Source: Galeruca laticollis (Eukaryota > Arthropoda > Insecta > Coleoptera > Chrysomelidae). From it: 64,000 nt of DNA. The stretch is taken from NCBI GenBank assembly GCA_963921935.1, contig OY998175.1, positions 179,153,262 to 179,217,261 on the forward strand, in the 5' to 3' direction. Of the stretch, positions 34,636 through 46,195 are shown piece after piece; within the stretch, counting starts at the first letter, position 1; every line of letters starts with the position of its first letter. The position numbers and the translations under genes are program-made. The notes beneath the pieces were generated by a model. That model saw only the letters and a program-made list of their open reading frames with translations. It was not told where the DNA came from and made no database searches.

Positions 34636-35224
34636 CATGGGAACCTTTTCCGACATGTCCATATATCTCTGAGTGGTTTCATACGATTTTATCTATCATG
34701 AAATTTTTTGAAACAACAGATTTCAATCAGATTTAGTAGCCAAAATAAAATTAATTACGAAAATCCCAATGACACAGGACCAATTGGACAGGCTTATTTC
34801 AGTAACATTATTGCATAAAACCCAAAATAAAAAATTAAATACAAAAGTAATAGAATGTTTTGAGATGTACAAAAAACCAAAGTAACATTTTGGCATCAAA
34901 TCAAAAACAAAAAAATAAAAAAAAAACCTGGTAAATTTGTGAATTTTCTTAAATAAATGTTTTAATGTACGATTTAGAGAAAAATGTTAAATACAAAAGT
35001 GGTAGAACGTGGTAAGGTCTACGAAAAAGCTCAGTAACTTTTTTGCGTCAAATGAAAAACAAAGGAAATACGATTTTTTTTTCAAGGCCACCATTTTGTT
35101 TTTACTAGGCCGATTTGGCTCAAACGAACTCGTTCAATATTTTGGCTTAACCGATTTTTTTGTAGCGAGTTTGGTTTCGATTCGTCAAAAAATACGCCGT
35201 TATAACACATCTATATATATGTAT
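34634..35224. repeat. Diverged direct repeat, about 154 bp
   Basis: TAAATACAAAAGTAATAGAA near 34834 recurs as TAAATACAAAAGTGGTAGAA near 34988. Each is followed by a similar CAAAGTAAC or CTCAGTAAC and TCAAAT-AAAAAC block. It is non-coding and may be part of the decayed Tc1-like element downstream. Confidence 0.45.
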
Positions 35225-35284
35225 AACAACAAAGAGATTCATGGGTAATTCACGCATGAATTACCCATGAATCTCTTTGTTGTT
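35225..35284. repeat. Perfect 27-bp palindrome made of Penelope-type termini
   Basis: The arms AACAACAAAGAGATTCATGG (35225 on) and inverse (to 35284) enclose only six bases. The same word (AACAACAAAGATATTCATGG) starts the Penelope-type terminal region at 51470, also next to a TA tract. The following AACATATCACGCGATATTCC resembles CATATGTCACGCACTATTCG at the other end of that region (about 51814-51833). Confidence 0.75.
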
Positions 35285-35317
35285 GTTGTTAACATATCAC
35301 GCGATATTCCTACATCT

Positions 35318-35323
<6 letters not shown>

Positions 35324-35408
<85 letters not shown>
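35324..35408. repeat. (TA)n microsatellite, about 42 units
   Basis: An uninterrupted TA tract directly after the Penelope-type terminus. Confidence 0.95.
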
Positions 35409-35409
<1 letters not shown>

Positions 35410-35722
35410 CCTTTGGAACGGGGGTTGATTTTGGCATCTAGGAACACCAAAACGAAAAACTGCATTGCGTCATGCTACTCTCTACAATAGCCCTATTTCA
35501 TTCTGAAATAAGCCTAAAAAGAACTGAACTCAAATGCAGCATGGCATTACTGAACGGATTATGCTGAATTAAATAAAAATTAAGCTATTTTATGTAAAAA
35601 CTGTTCAGCAATGGTTTTTATTGGGTTTGCTTTTTTTATTCTTAGAATGACATTTAAGCACAAAAAACTTTGAATAATAGTCAATATTCATTAAATTGTT
35701 TATCTGATCTCTACTTCTAGAC

Positions 35723-36215
35723 ATGTTGAAGAAAATCTACAGTCATGCTACTGTATTGTTAATAAAATATACATGTTTCTGCAGGACCAGATTAACAATG
35801 GAGACAAATTTCAGGAAATATGAGATCTTTCTAGACTGGTTTAAAGAAACAAAGTTCATATCAATTAAATTATTGAAAAATTATACTACTCAAGTGCTTC
35901 TATCTCATAGGAACTGGACATTAGATGAATGGGAAGGGGATGAATTAAAGTTCAGATGTTCTGATCCAATAGAGGTTGTATGCTGGTCAAAAGAAGCGAG
36001 AGCGTACAATCCCTACTAACAAACGTAATAGCGGTAATGTCTTGATTTTGGGACAGTTTTGGTAATTTCCAAACAGGTTTATGATTCTCCTGCAATGGCC
36101 ATCTCAATCACCTGACTTTTATTCCATTGAACTTATTTGGGATATACTCACTTGAAGAAGGATGAAACATTGATTTCTTATGAGCTCAGAATATATGTGG
36201 TAACTATTATAAAGT
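35723..36215 (+). pseudogene. Tc1-like transposase relic
   Basis: In the first frame, HRNWTLDEWEGDELKF and SKEARAYNPY correspond to the Tc1 region 'NWT-x-EDW-x-x-V-x-SDESKF ... W-x-x-x-GE-x-YNP'. Further on, after frame changes, LQWPSQSPDFYSIELIWDI (near 36090-36145) is the region around the last catalytic acid (usual form 'WP-x-QSPDLNPIE-x-LW'). The middle, with the second Asp, has been lost. Termini were not identified. Confidence 0.65.
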
Positions 36216-36289
36216 CGAACCATAAAGTTTTGAAAGTGCAATAACATCCGCCTCTACCCATATAAGTAAGTTTATTGATAAATAGGAAA

Positions 36290-36835
36290 TCCTAATATTC
36301 ACAATACAATTGTTTTACAATTTACAATAAACAAAACATAAATACACACCAATAAAAATAATAAATTTATCCGCTATAGCTTACATAAGTGAAAGATTAC
36401 AAATATGAAAACAAATTTAGCAATACCTAGAAATATACAAATAAATAAAATACAGATATTTTACAAGGTTTTTATTGAAAGCTATGAGAGTATCACGGGC
36501 TTTAATTTCATTTGGAATCGCATTACATTCATTCAATCCTTTTACAAATAATGGGTTCATATGTTTTCTAGTATTAACTTTCTCTATGTGTAAATTGTTA
36601 GTGCTTCTTGTATAGTGTTCGTGAATTTCGTGATTGAATATGATGAACTGATTGAAATATGCTGACATCAATCCTTTGACTATTTTGAAAATAAATATCA
36701 TTGCATAATACGATGTTAGTCTTTTATTTACTGATTGCCACTGTAGTTTCATGCATATGAATTATTGGTGTAAGTCTGTTGCATTTTAGAATCAATCTCA
36801 TACCACGATTTTGGAGTATTTGAAGAGAGGCTTTA
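36290..36835 (-). pseudogene. CR1/Jockey-group LINE, 3' part (split by Harbinger)
   Basis: The minus-strand frame reads NRGMRLILKCNRLTPII and then LQWQSVNKRLTSYYAMIFI. TRSTNNLHIEKVNTRK and GLNECNAIPNEIKA follow. This is the C-terminal tail typical of CR1-like LINE ORF2 in insects. It ends with an AT-rich 3' UTR near 36290. Its 5' continuation is at 40889 beyond the Harbinger insertion; removing the insertion and one TTA brings the two frames into register. Confidence 0.7.
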
Positions 36836-37393
36836 AGCTGGATTTATAAACTCTGTTATTCGTTATTGGTTGTTCGTGATTCCCGCTGCTCGAAAATGAA
36901 ACATTGATATCACATACATGCGTTTATAAACCGTTGTTGTCGTGTTGTTCGTCGTTTCCTCGTCGTTTCCACGTCGTTCGTCGTTGCTCCCAAATAACCA
37001 AATTTTATATCTTGTTATTCGTGATTCGCAGTTCCACCAATGAAAACTGAAGTTAGTGCCACATGACTTAATTTCTACCAATCATTTTAAACTCAAAATT
37101 GACACTACTGTTTTTACGGTCAGTCAAGAGAGGCGCTACATTCAAATAAGCTACTATTTATTGATGCATTTCGGCAGCATGAAATGAGGAAAACTATTGG
37201 TGCTACAAGCTGTCGAGTTAAAAGCACTAATCAGATTCACTCTTGTGATGCGCGATTTCTGCATGTGAAGTTGACATTTCTTACTTGACGTGAAGCTGTT
37301 TACGATACAAGCTTGTGTTTTGGTTTGGTTCGTTGGATTTGCCATTTTTGTATTTCGCTATTCGCAACAGAGTTTATATTTAAATCCACAAAA

Positions 37394-38768
37394 ATGTCTC
37401 AAGAGGAACAGGATTTTGATGGGGAAGATGAGTTCGACCTAAATACGATCCTAATAGATATGATACAAAATTATGAATATCTATTCAATTTAAGCCACAA
37501 AGAATACAAAAACACCGCGAAGAAGGAGGCAGCGTGGTCCGAAATAGCCACAGTGCTTAATATTACGGGTAAGTTGACAATTGATACACATATTTATCAC
37601 TTGCCAGCCTAGATTGGATTATAAAATGAAGCGAATCAACATAAAATTTGTATTTTCAGCTGAACAATGCAAAAAAACTTGGATAAGTCTGCGAAACAAG
37701 TTCACGAGAGAGAAAAGAGAAGGTACTCGATCAGGGTCGGCAGCAGAAGAAAGATGGCCTCTTTTTTCTAAAATGCTTTTTTTTGAAAAGTATAGCCGGC
37801 CAAGAAAGTAAGTAATTGACTATTGTTGTTGAAAAGGCACACGATTATATAAAATGCCGTTTTTAGGACATATACAAACATTGAGAGTTTGGCATCCAGA
37901 CCAGGGCCTAGTGGCCTTAACAGACCTCGGCCAGCAGCTTCATTGCCTTTGACACCTCCTGGCCCCTCATCATCACCTGGATCTCCATGGTCGACAATGG
38001 AGTGTCTGGTATCTCCAAGTGAAAATGTGGTGGAGAACAGAGAGAATTTGCAAGGCAGAGTGGATGAAACGCCTCGATCAGGTATGTTTTATTATGAACT
38101 TGAGATGTAGATACTTATTATTTTTGTAATTTTTTTGGGAAATCAACCGCAATCCTTTTTCTTATATTTGAATTTCAATGTTACTGTAGCATTCCAGTTA
38201 CCTTTTCAAGAATAATATAGTGTTTAAAATATTTGCCCCTACCTGACACAAAGAGAATCGACAACCAAGCGCTCAATATTATTTTGAAGTTTATACTGCA
38301 AGTACTTATTGTAATGATGGTAAAACTTTTTAAGGTCCATAGCAGTAGATAAAAAATGTTTGCAGTCTTAAACTTCACAATAATATTGATTGTCTTGTTG
38401 AATTATTTTGTAATTGTCAAGTAGGAACAAAAATTTGGAAACCAATTTATACTTGATAACGGTAGCTGTAACGATACAGAAATGTTGAAAAAAAAGGATT
38501 GTGGTTTAATTTCCCAAAAAATAGCAAAAAGAATAATGAATATACAAAAGATATTTAGATACTTATTATGTTTCCAGTCAAAAAAAGAAAAACGAGCAAT
38601 AAAGAAGAGGAGTTGATGGACATAGCTAAACAATTAGCAAATAGCATAAGCAAGCCAGCCAACCAAAACCGGACTTTCGTAGAGCATGTTTTTACGGTCT
38701 TGGAGGAAATGACTCCTGAGGAGTCAAAAGCCAAGAGGAGGGAAGTACTAATGATTTTATATGAGTGA
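37394..38768 (+). CDS. Harbinger MADF-domain DNA-binding protein (four exons)
   Basis: Exons are 37394-37568, 37660-37807, 37867-38081 and 38578-38768. Donors are GTAAGT, GTAAGT and GTATGT, and the acceptors end in CAG, TAG and CAG; the total is 729 nt, 242 residues, in phase throughout. Exons 1-2 encode a MADF/Myb-SANT-like trihelix (about residues 15-100), with the conserved tryptophans in EAAWSEIATVL and CKKTWISLRNKF. Exon 3 is Pro/Ser-rich and probably a linker. Exon 4 ends in a helical segment, VEHVFTVLEEMTPEESKAKR, that resembles a BESS/dimerisation tail. Harbinger elements need a second protein of this type, which brings the transposase to the nucleus and to DNA; here it stands tail to tail with the transposase gene. 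It could be mistaken for a host MADF gene, but its position inside the terminal repeats argues against that. Confidence 0.8.
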
Positions 38769-38799
38769 ATTGTTTTTTTTTTAAATTATTTTTGTAAAT

Positions 38800-39066
38800 A
38801 TAGTATAAATAAATTCTTTTTGTAAATATAGTATAAATAAATTTTTTTCATATATCTGTGTTTATTCATTTTTTCTCACATCTGTGTTATGTTGCATCTA
38901 ACAATAAGGTAGGTATCTTAGTTTGTGTATATCAATTTTCATTGGTTTTTTCTAAATTTAGCATAAATAAATTCTTTTCATATATCTGTGTTTATTCATT
39001 TTTTCTCATATCTGTGTTATGTGACATCTAACAAGAAGGTATCTTAGTTTGTGTATATCAATTTTC
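38800..39066. repeat. Direct repeats between the convergent Harbinger genes
   Basis: Two copies of about 120 bp carry TCATATATCTGTGTTTATTC and TAGTTTGTGTATATCAATTT (about 38848-38940 and 38978-39066). A short AATATAGTATAAATAAA duplication precedes them. They lie in the shared 3' region of both genes. Confidence 0.75.
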
Positions 39067-39275
39067 ACGTTTACTTCTGGGATGATGCAAATTTTACAAT
39101 TTTTGAAACCTGTCAAGTAATATGTTATATATCTATTGTGAAATTTGTTATTTATTGATTTTACTTGTTAGTATCAAATCGAATAAACAACCAAAATAAA
39201 AGTCATAGGCACAATTTTTTTGAGAATTTTAATATAATTTAAAACCAGTATAATTTGAAAATGTATCAAAACAAA

Positions 39276-40619
39276 TTACATTGTCATTAGATTATTATCT
39301 ACAACATTATGCTGCCATGGCACTTGTCCAGCCTCAGAAACAAAATAGTCTGCGAGACTGCTCCTCAGTTGGTAGAGAGCAGTACGACTCCTATTTGCAC
39401 TCATTCTTCCTACTGACTGCAGAGGTGTCCCATCTTTTCTCCAATCTCCATTTTCCATCCCTGCTCCATCTGCGAATCCAGGAGGACAGTACATATTTTC
39501 TTGACTATCTGTCTCCATCAACTTTAAACAAAAATTATGTAAAACGGTGACAGCTTTGACAATGTTGTCAACATTTTCAGTTTTGGCTATAATGGTAGTT
39601 TTTAGAATTCTCCACCTAGCAACTAAAATGCCAAAGCTGTTTTCAATGGTTTGTCTGGCACGTGACAGTCTGTAATTAAAAATTTTTTCATTATAACTGA
39701 GGTTTTTCCCTGGATATGGTCTCATTATATACGACTTCAATGGAAAAGCCTCATCGGCCACAAGAAAATATGGCATTTTTATATCAGAGTTAGGTAACTC
39801 CTTGTCCTCGGGAAGATTTATTTCTTCATTCTCGATTTTTTGTCCAAATATACTCTGCCTAAAAATTCCTCCATCACTTTGTGCACCATAAGCCCCAATG
39901 TCAACAAGGATAAATTGATATTTGGAATCACATGCTGCCAGTAACACGATGCTAAAGTTTTTTTTGTAGTTATAAAACTGTGATCCACTCTTTGCAGGTG
40001 CCTGGATGTTAACATGTTTCCCATCTAAGGCACCAACACAATGGGGAAAATTCCATCTGGTTTCAAAACCTTCTGCAATTGACAACCAATCTTCTAAGCT
40101 TGAAGGACTTTTCAGATATTCCGGGCTAAGGACTGTCCATATCGCTCTGCAAGTTTCATGGATAATTTTATGCACAGTGCTATGTCCAATCTGAAAACTC
40201 CAGGCTAAAACCTGCATGTTCGTTCCTTGAGAAAGGTACCTAGGTAAAAATATAATTCAATACACAAAGTTATTAATCAAATAAATAAATACTTACTGCA
40301 AAGTAAGCACTAGTCTTTCTTCAGGGGAAATACCATCAGAACGTTGTTGTTTTCTAATTAGAGGTCCAACTTTTTCTAGCAGCTTATGGAACACCGGTCT
40401 GGTCATCCTGGTAAATTTAAAAAATTGAGGGGCGTCCAAACTTTTCATTCTATGAAAATAGTCAAAGTTTCCCTTCTGAATTCTTTGCCTGTTGATAGGC
40501 CTTACTTTAAAGCGCCGTGTTCGCCGATTTTTCTTAATTTTCACAAGTAAATAAGCGCACGTGACCAATGCAAAAGCACCAATTAAGTTTCGTCTCCACA
40601 TATTTTGATAATAGATCAA
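39276..40619 (-). CDS. PIF/Harbinger DDE transposase (two exons)
   Basis: Coding is complement(39276-40239 plus 40297-40619), with a GTAAGT donor and TTACCTAG acceptor. The 57-bp intron is small as usual for insects; 1287 nt give 428 residues. The N-terminus (1-107) is basic (KIKKNRRTRRFKVR) followed by a helix-turn-helix-like part (TRPVFHKLLEKVGPLI). The DDE_Tnp_4 catalytic part follows: Asp about 180 in VGALDGKHVNI, Asp about 230 in GAYGAQSDGGIFR, and Glu about 307 in RARQTIENSFGIL. The conserved FLVADEAFPLKSYIMRPYPG lies between. The length is normal for the family. The enzyme would cut at the terminal repeats and create TTA/TAA duplications, matching the flanks seen here. No inactivating mutation is visible. 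Confidence 0.88.
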
Positions 40620-40888
40620 CTGTTCAAAAACAAATTTCTATTTTACTTTCAATACACAAACAATAACAAAACATAAATAATCTGCCACGTCAAACGCCAA
40701 TGTTTCTGGCGTATGACATACCTCAGACGTCATCGTTGTGACCAATCAAATTTCAACAACGCCAGCAACGAAAAACCGATATAAATTAGTCGACTCTGGA
40801 ACAACTGTGAATAACGAATCGCCAGCAACTTGGAAAAGACGGCGAGCAACGAACAACGGGAACAACAGAGTTTATAAATCCACCTTTA

Positions 40889-43800
40889 CTGTTGTTGTCT
40901 AAGAGATAGAGTATGTAGTTGGATAATACTATTGAAAACTGTTATTTTTGCTTTCACTGATATTTGAGCAGTTATTCTTGAGAAAAAAAGTTTTTTCGAA
41001 AATTTTTTTCTTGTTTTAAAGTGTTCTTTAAATTTTCATCCAACACAACTCCTAAGTACTTGAAATTCTCCACAATGTCAATTTTTTTGTTTTCCATAAT
41101 TAATGTTATACCATTTTTATATATATTTTTAGTTTTATTCGGATTGGAAATAATCATAGCCTTTGTTGTTAGAACATTCAATTTTAGTTTTTTATTTTTA
41201 AATAATTCTGTAGTTGGTACAATTCATCATTCATTTTCTGAGTTGCCAACTCCAAGGAATCATCACTAATCGCCAACAATATAAGTTGATAGATTCACAA
41301 TCAAGAGAGCAATCATATACAGTATAAAAAGCGGTGGCAATATGACGCTTCCTTGTGGCCTCCCTATATATACCTCTCTCACGCTATAGAAATTATTATT
41401 TATTTTCACAACCTGTTTTCAGTCTTTAAGGTAGCTGTCCAACCATTTTAGTGCATTGAATTTAATACCATAACATTCGAATTTTTGCATTAGTATGCAT
41501 CGATCAATTGTTTCGAATGCCCACTTCAAATCAATGAATACTGCAACAATATATTTTCCCTTATCCATCAATTGTTTCCAACTAGTAATGGTAAGTTGTA
41601 AAGCTGTTTCACAGGAGTGTTTGCTACGAAAACCCGATTGATTACCTACAAATATATTGTTTGCATTTACATGCTCAACAATTTGATTATATGCTGCACG
41701 TTCAATCACCCTTTCAATATCAGGTAATGTATTTATTGGTCTGAAATTTATTGCATCGTTTGAATTTTTAACTTTTGGTATACGTGTTATAATAGAAGTT
41801 TTCAGCTCATTGGGAAATATGCCAGTTTGAAAAGATGTATTAGTAAGATTTAATAAATGGAAACCACAAGTATCAATGACATTTTTTAGAATTAGACCAC
41901 TCATAACATCATGTACCTTACCCGTATTATTTAGATTAGAAGTAATATTCTTCACTTCATTTAGGCTGGCTGATCGGAAATTTTCTGATAGTTTCGATTC
42001 TTGGCGCATGAAAGGGAGACCATTCATCACCGCTATCTATCCTCTACACTTGATATGAAAAATTCATTGAAATAATTGGCAATTTCGTTCTCCGATTTGG
42101 CAATAATAATTCTATCATTAAATTCAAATTTCATAAATGGATATGTAAATGCAAAACATCATTTCTAATCAACTATTTTACAATGGCATTTTCATAATAA
42201 AGTTTTCTTTTCAATTTAAGACCGTTAATGACTTCATTTCTATACACTTTATAAATATTCTAAAGACACTGTTTTTCTTCCAAATTATTGCATAGTCGAA
42301 AAATTTTATGTCTTATCTCGATTTTTTGATTTAATATGAATTTCCTTGTCATACCAAGGTAAGCTATTCCTTTTGTTCTCGAAAATTTTCACTGGACACA
42401 CTTTCTTGAAATTATTCAATATTTCATCAACAATAGTGTTAACATCAACACAATTCCATGGCCAACTACATTCAATGAGTTTTACATTTATTAGATGAAA
42501 ATTATCTACATTATATTCTCTGTACATTTTTTAAACTTCATTTCTTGTTCTGATATTACTCCTAATATTAATGTCTATGGTATTATGATCATTGGTAACT
42601 ACATAATCAATCAGTGTTTCACTAATTAGTGTGCATCTTGTTGATTCTCTTACCATTTGTTCTAGACCATATTTCATGATTGTTTCTTTAAATTTTTTAC
42701 TATAAAAAGTATTACTCAGATAATCCAAATTAAAATCCCCAATAATTACTAGACGTTCATTTTTTGTAGTAAACTTGTCGCATAGTTCTTCAAAATCATG
42801 TATGAATTTTCCATGGTTACCTTTTGGAGAATGATACACAGGTCTAAGTTTGTTTTGATGTCACCGAACTGCACTTTTGTAAAGATGCACCAATAATTAT
42901 TATTCTCCTCAATTATTATTTCTGTGTTTGTTGCAATAAAGCCCTGTCTAATGAACATATATACTTCTCCTGTATGCTTTTCGAGTTACATTTGATTAAT
43001 CAATAATTTTTTATATTTAGCTCAACTTCCTCTGTGGTCAGAGTTTCACTTAAAAGTACTATTTTGGGGTTATAGCAGGTCAGCTCCTCGATTATTTGAT
43101 CTTTGTGTGCTATGAAACTTTGAGCATTAATGTATATTATATTCATATAACATTGAATATTAGGATTTCTTACTGAAAATTTCGAGTTTTGTCAACGATT
43201 GTTGGTATGTTGTTTATATACCTGATTGTTTTATCTGTATCTCCTGTCCGTTTCAGTTGATCCAATTTGCCTTTGATGTTTAGAAAGTACTCTCTTTGCT
43301 TTTTCGTTTGGTCAGCGTATATGCGAATGCTTGGTATTTATCTATAATTTTGTTTCTTCCTTTCATAAGTTTTATGGCAACCTCTTTACTTTGGAAACAA
43401 ACTTTAATTGGACGTGTTTTTTGTTGATAATATTTTCCTAACCTCTGAAATTTGAAATCTTCAGCTCCAAAACTTTCCACATTGTTTACTATATCCGTTA
43501 TGTTGTTGGCGATCTAACATTTCCTGTATTATCGTCTCGGTGTCCATTTCACTCTCTACTTTCTCAACACGACTTCTGAGTTCCTTATTTTCATCACTGA
43601 GAGTGCTAAGATGGTTATTTGTTTCTTCACACAGTTTGTTTTGTTGATTGAGGCCATTTCTAAAACTATCGACAGACTCTTTGAGCTCATGCATTTCCTA
43701 TTCCCAATGATGTTTTATGGGTTCAAAGTATTCTTTCTGGACAGTTTTTAGCATATTTTTCATTGCAGTTTCATATTTGAAAACATTTCACTGGTCTTTG

Positions 43801-44035
43801 GTGTTTTAACCTCACTTTTATCTCGCTGCTTACAACATATGATTTCCCCACAACTGTTTTGCAACTTTGCCTGTGCCGCACAACTGGGATGGAATGCTGA
43901 TTGACACATAACACAATTTTCCGAATTGATTACTTTTTTTGCACAATTTGCAATACTTTTCCTGCATCACATTTTTGGGTGTACTTCCAGTCGCCATTTT
44001 GTTTTGACAGGTCTTGCACATTTTCCTGAACTATT
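40889..44035 (-). pseudogene. CR1/Jockey-group LINE, 5' part: ORF1 and ORF2, decayed
   Basis: ORF1 begins at 44021 with a Cys-rich segment (MCKTCQNKM, KYCKLCKKSNQFG). It has a coiled coil with heptad Leu/Val near 43600 (STLSDENKELRSRVEKVESE) and an RPIKVCFQS block near 43400. ORF2 has an APE-type endonuclease (IIGDFNLDYLS near 42755; TLIDYVVTNDH near 42610). The reverse transcriptase (41419-42030) includes INFRPINTLPD, NQSGFRSKHSCETAL and VFIDLKWAFETID (motif A), and FKYLGVVLDENL lies near 41060. The YADD box is lost between 41400 and 41180. Many stops are present. The Harbinger insertion at 40885 separates it from its tail. Confidence 0.75.
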
Positions 44036-44179
44036 TTTTGGATGTGCGAAACATTAATAAAATAAAGAAAATTCTTCAATGAAAGCAAATGGAATTTTTT
44101 TTCCAATAAAGGAAATCATGGGTACAAAAATACGAATTTCAAAAATAAAACTCGTAACACCGAAAAACAATGTTAGAAC

Positions 44180-45082
44180 TTACCCTTAGTCATTTCCCGA
44201 TTTTTCATCATCAATATCACTATCACTAGTACTTACATTGAAAACAATATCGTCGATAACTTTATCAGCTTTATTAGCTACATCCCACATTTTATTTTCT
44301 TCCTTTTGAACATGAGCACTTGCTCCAGTTTTCTGCTGTCACTCATTCAAATGATTTCGTTCCACATCGGCTAACTTAAACGTTAGATTTTCCTTTGCCA
44401 TATCCCTTTAACTTGTGCTCAAATTAATTCAATTGGATTCAACTCACAATGATACTGGGGTAACCTTAATACAGTTATTCATGGCTCAATGCTAATTAAT
44501 CTACAGCAAGTTTCTTATATTTACAGACATATATCTTCACAATTTGAAACAGGAGTGCATTTATCCTGTAACCATTCTTGAATTTGAGCTTTTCTCCATG
44601 TCTGTTGTAGCGCTTTTTTCGCAGTATCAACTATGGTAAGGAGCTTTATCCATAACAACGACAGATCCTGGTTCTAAATTTTCAGTAATGCGTCCAAACT
44701 ACTTCTCGTACACCTCTGCGTTCATCTCTTCATGGCAGTCTCCCGTTTTCTTGGTAAATATTAATTTACCATTTAACACAAATCTGCTATCACTTCCTAC
44801 TTGTGTAATTATTAAACAACCGCATTTTCCAGATGGCATTTTTAAACTAGTTGACCAGCCTTCAATAGCTGCTTGTGTCATGCAATTTTCACATTTCCAT
44901 ACTTTTTTCACCCTGTGCCCCTCGTTGACCCATGTTTCATCCGTGTAATAAATCTTTCTTCCTTGATTCCGAAAATCGTTAATTTTCCTTAGGTACTCTC
45001 TTTTCCACAATACTATTTTAAATCTTTTAAAAAGAACACTCTTTCTATTTATTTTCTCATAACTAAAATTCGAGTAATACAA
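44180..45082 (-). pseudogene. IS630/Tc1-like (DDE_3) transposase relic
   Basis: An open 127-codon piece (44699-45082) has GRKIYYTDETWVNEGH (first Asp), GCLIITQVGSDSRFV and TGDCHEEMNAEVYEK. Further pieces in other frames are SVVVMDKAPYHS (second Asp, near 44650), AQIQEWLQDK, and LPQYHCELNPIELI with AQVKG (third acid, near 44415). The order fits the multicopy insect transposases of this type. There are several frameshifts. The termini are not identified, and the 5' end of the LINE lies 150 bp away. Confidence 0.7.
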
Positions 45083-45565
45083 GAATTACGCGTCACTTGT
45101 ACTAATCGACTATATTGACACTTTGATCCGAATTTTAGAAAAACTATATTTTGTATAACTAATTAAGTCTAACAGATATTTCCTTAATAAAATAAAAAAA
45201 AGCGCGCGAACCCACCCAACCGATGTCCCTACACTATTGCGATATCGCTGCCTGACAAATATCAACATACATTTGAAAGAGGCGTCTTTCAACTGGCAGT
45301 TGGGGCAGACGTTGCCACTATTTGAAGAAACTTGTTAAACATGAGAAATATAAGTATAAAATTTATATAAAGTATTTATGCTTAGAGCTTGAAATGTGGG
45401 GAATCGTAGTATTACATACATTACTGAATTTTAGAAAATTCAAAGTATTTCCGAATTATCCACAAAGATAAAGAAATTTTAGAATTAGAATTAGAAATAG
45501 AATGACAACAACGCTTTTATCTTCAAGTTTAGGTTTCCAGGTCATTACACTTTCTAAACTTCTTG
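45083..45565. other. No gene seen
   Basis: A patch near 45195-45310 is richer in G+C, but no protein or clear inverted end is recognised. Confidence 0.35.
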
Positions 45566-46195
45566 GTTGTAGTGTAGGTATCGAACAGACAAGGAGATAA
45601 CCTCAGTCCAATCCTTCTTAACGTCCTCATGGATGAAGTCATGAAAGAAGTGAAAAGAAAGAGGATACAGAATGGAAAAACAAGAATTTAAAATAATCTG
45701 CCACGCTGATGATGAGGTTGTAATATCGGAGGATGAGGTCAATCTACTACTATATAGATTTGAAACAGTTGGAAGAAAATACAACATGATTCATGGTTCA
45801 TATTGAAACAAAAATCACAGTCCTTGACAATATCTAGGGAGCCCAGAAGTTGAAAATTTACAACAAAATTGTGGATCAAGTTATGTGTTTCAAATATCTA
45901 AGGATTAACATTACAAGCAATAGGAACCTGAAACTAGAAGTAAAAGTACAAACATCAGCTGCTAGGATAACGAGGTTCTTTTGAGACATAATATGGAGAA
46001 ATAAAGTTCTAAATGTTGAAAGCAAGAATATATAAAACATGTGTTAGGTCCATTATGCAATACGCAATAAAGATGAGGGCACACAGCGGCCACTAAACAG
46101 CTGTTAAGAACAACGGAGATATAAGCATTATGTTCAATCACAGGCAGAATACTTAGGGACAAAGAAAGAGCAATAATATCAGAATGTTACATCAA
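45566..46195 (+). pseudogene. Second RTE-like reverse-transcriptase fragment
   Basis: Pieces in changing frames read LNVLMDEVMKEVKRK, IICHADDEVVISEDEVN (catalytic Asp pair, near 45695), VDQVMCFKYL and VQTSAARITRF with IIWRNKVLNVESK near 45945-46025. The order matches the 3' half of RTE-type LINE polymerases common in leaf-beetle genomes (from memory). The endonuclease is missing and the 3' end is cut. It is unrelated in sequence detail to the RTE copy at 13-16 kb. Confidence 0.65.

Larger units (their letters stand above)
36836..40885. mobile_element. Complete-looking autonomous PIF/Harbinger transposon
   Basis: The terminal inverted repeats share GGATTTATAAACTCTGTT (starting AGCTGG at 36836, and inverted AGGTGG ending at 40885). 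They are flanked by the 3-bp duplication TTA (36833-36835 and 40886-40888), as expected for PIF/Harbinger. Two convergent spliced genes fill the element: a MADF protein on the plus strand and a DDE transposase on the minus strand. All splice sites have GT/AG and no internal stop was found, so this is probably a young and perhaps still functional copy. Confidence 0.9.

Noticed and set aside
34478..34672. Open frame over the AG repeat
   Set aside because: Produced by the dinucleotide repeat (Arg-Glu run); no start context or homology.
37394..38768. Independent host MADF gene
   Set aside because: It lies inside the Harbinger terminal repeats and target duplication, next to the transposase.
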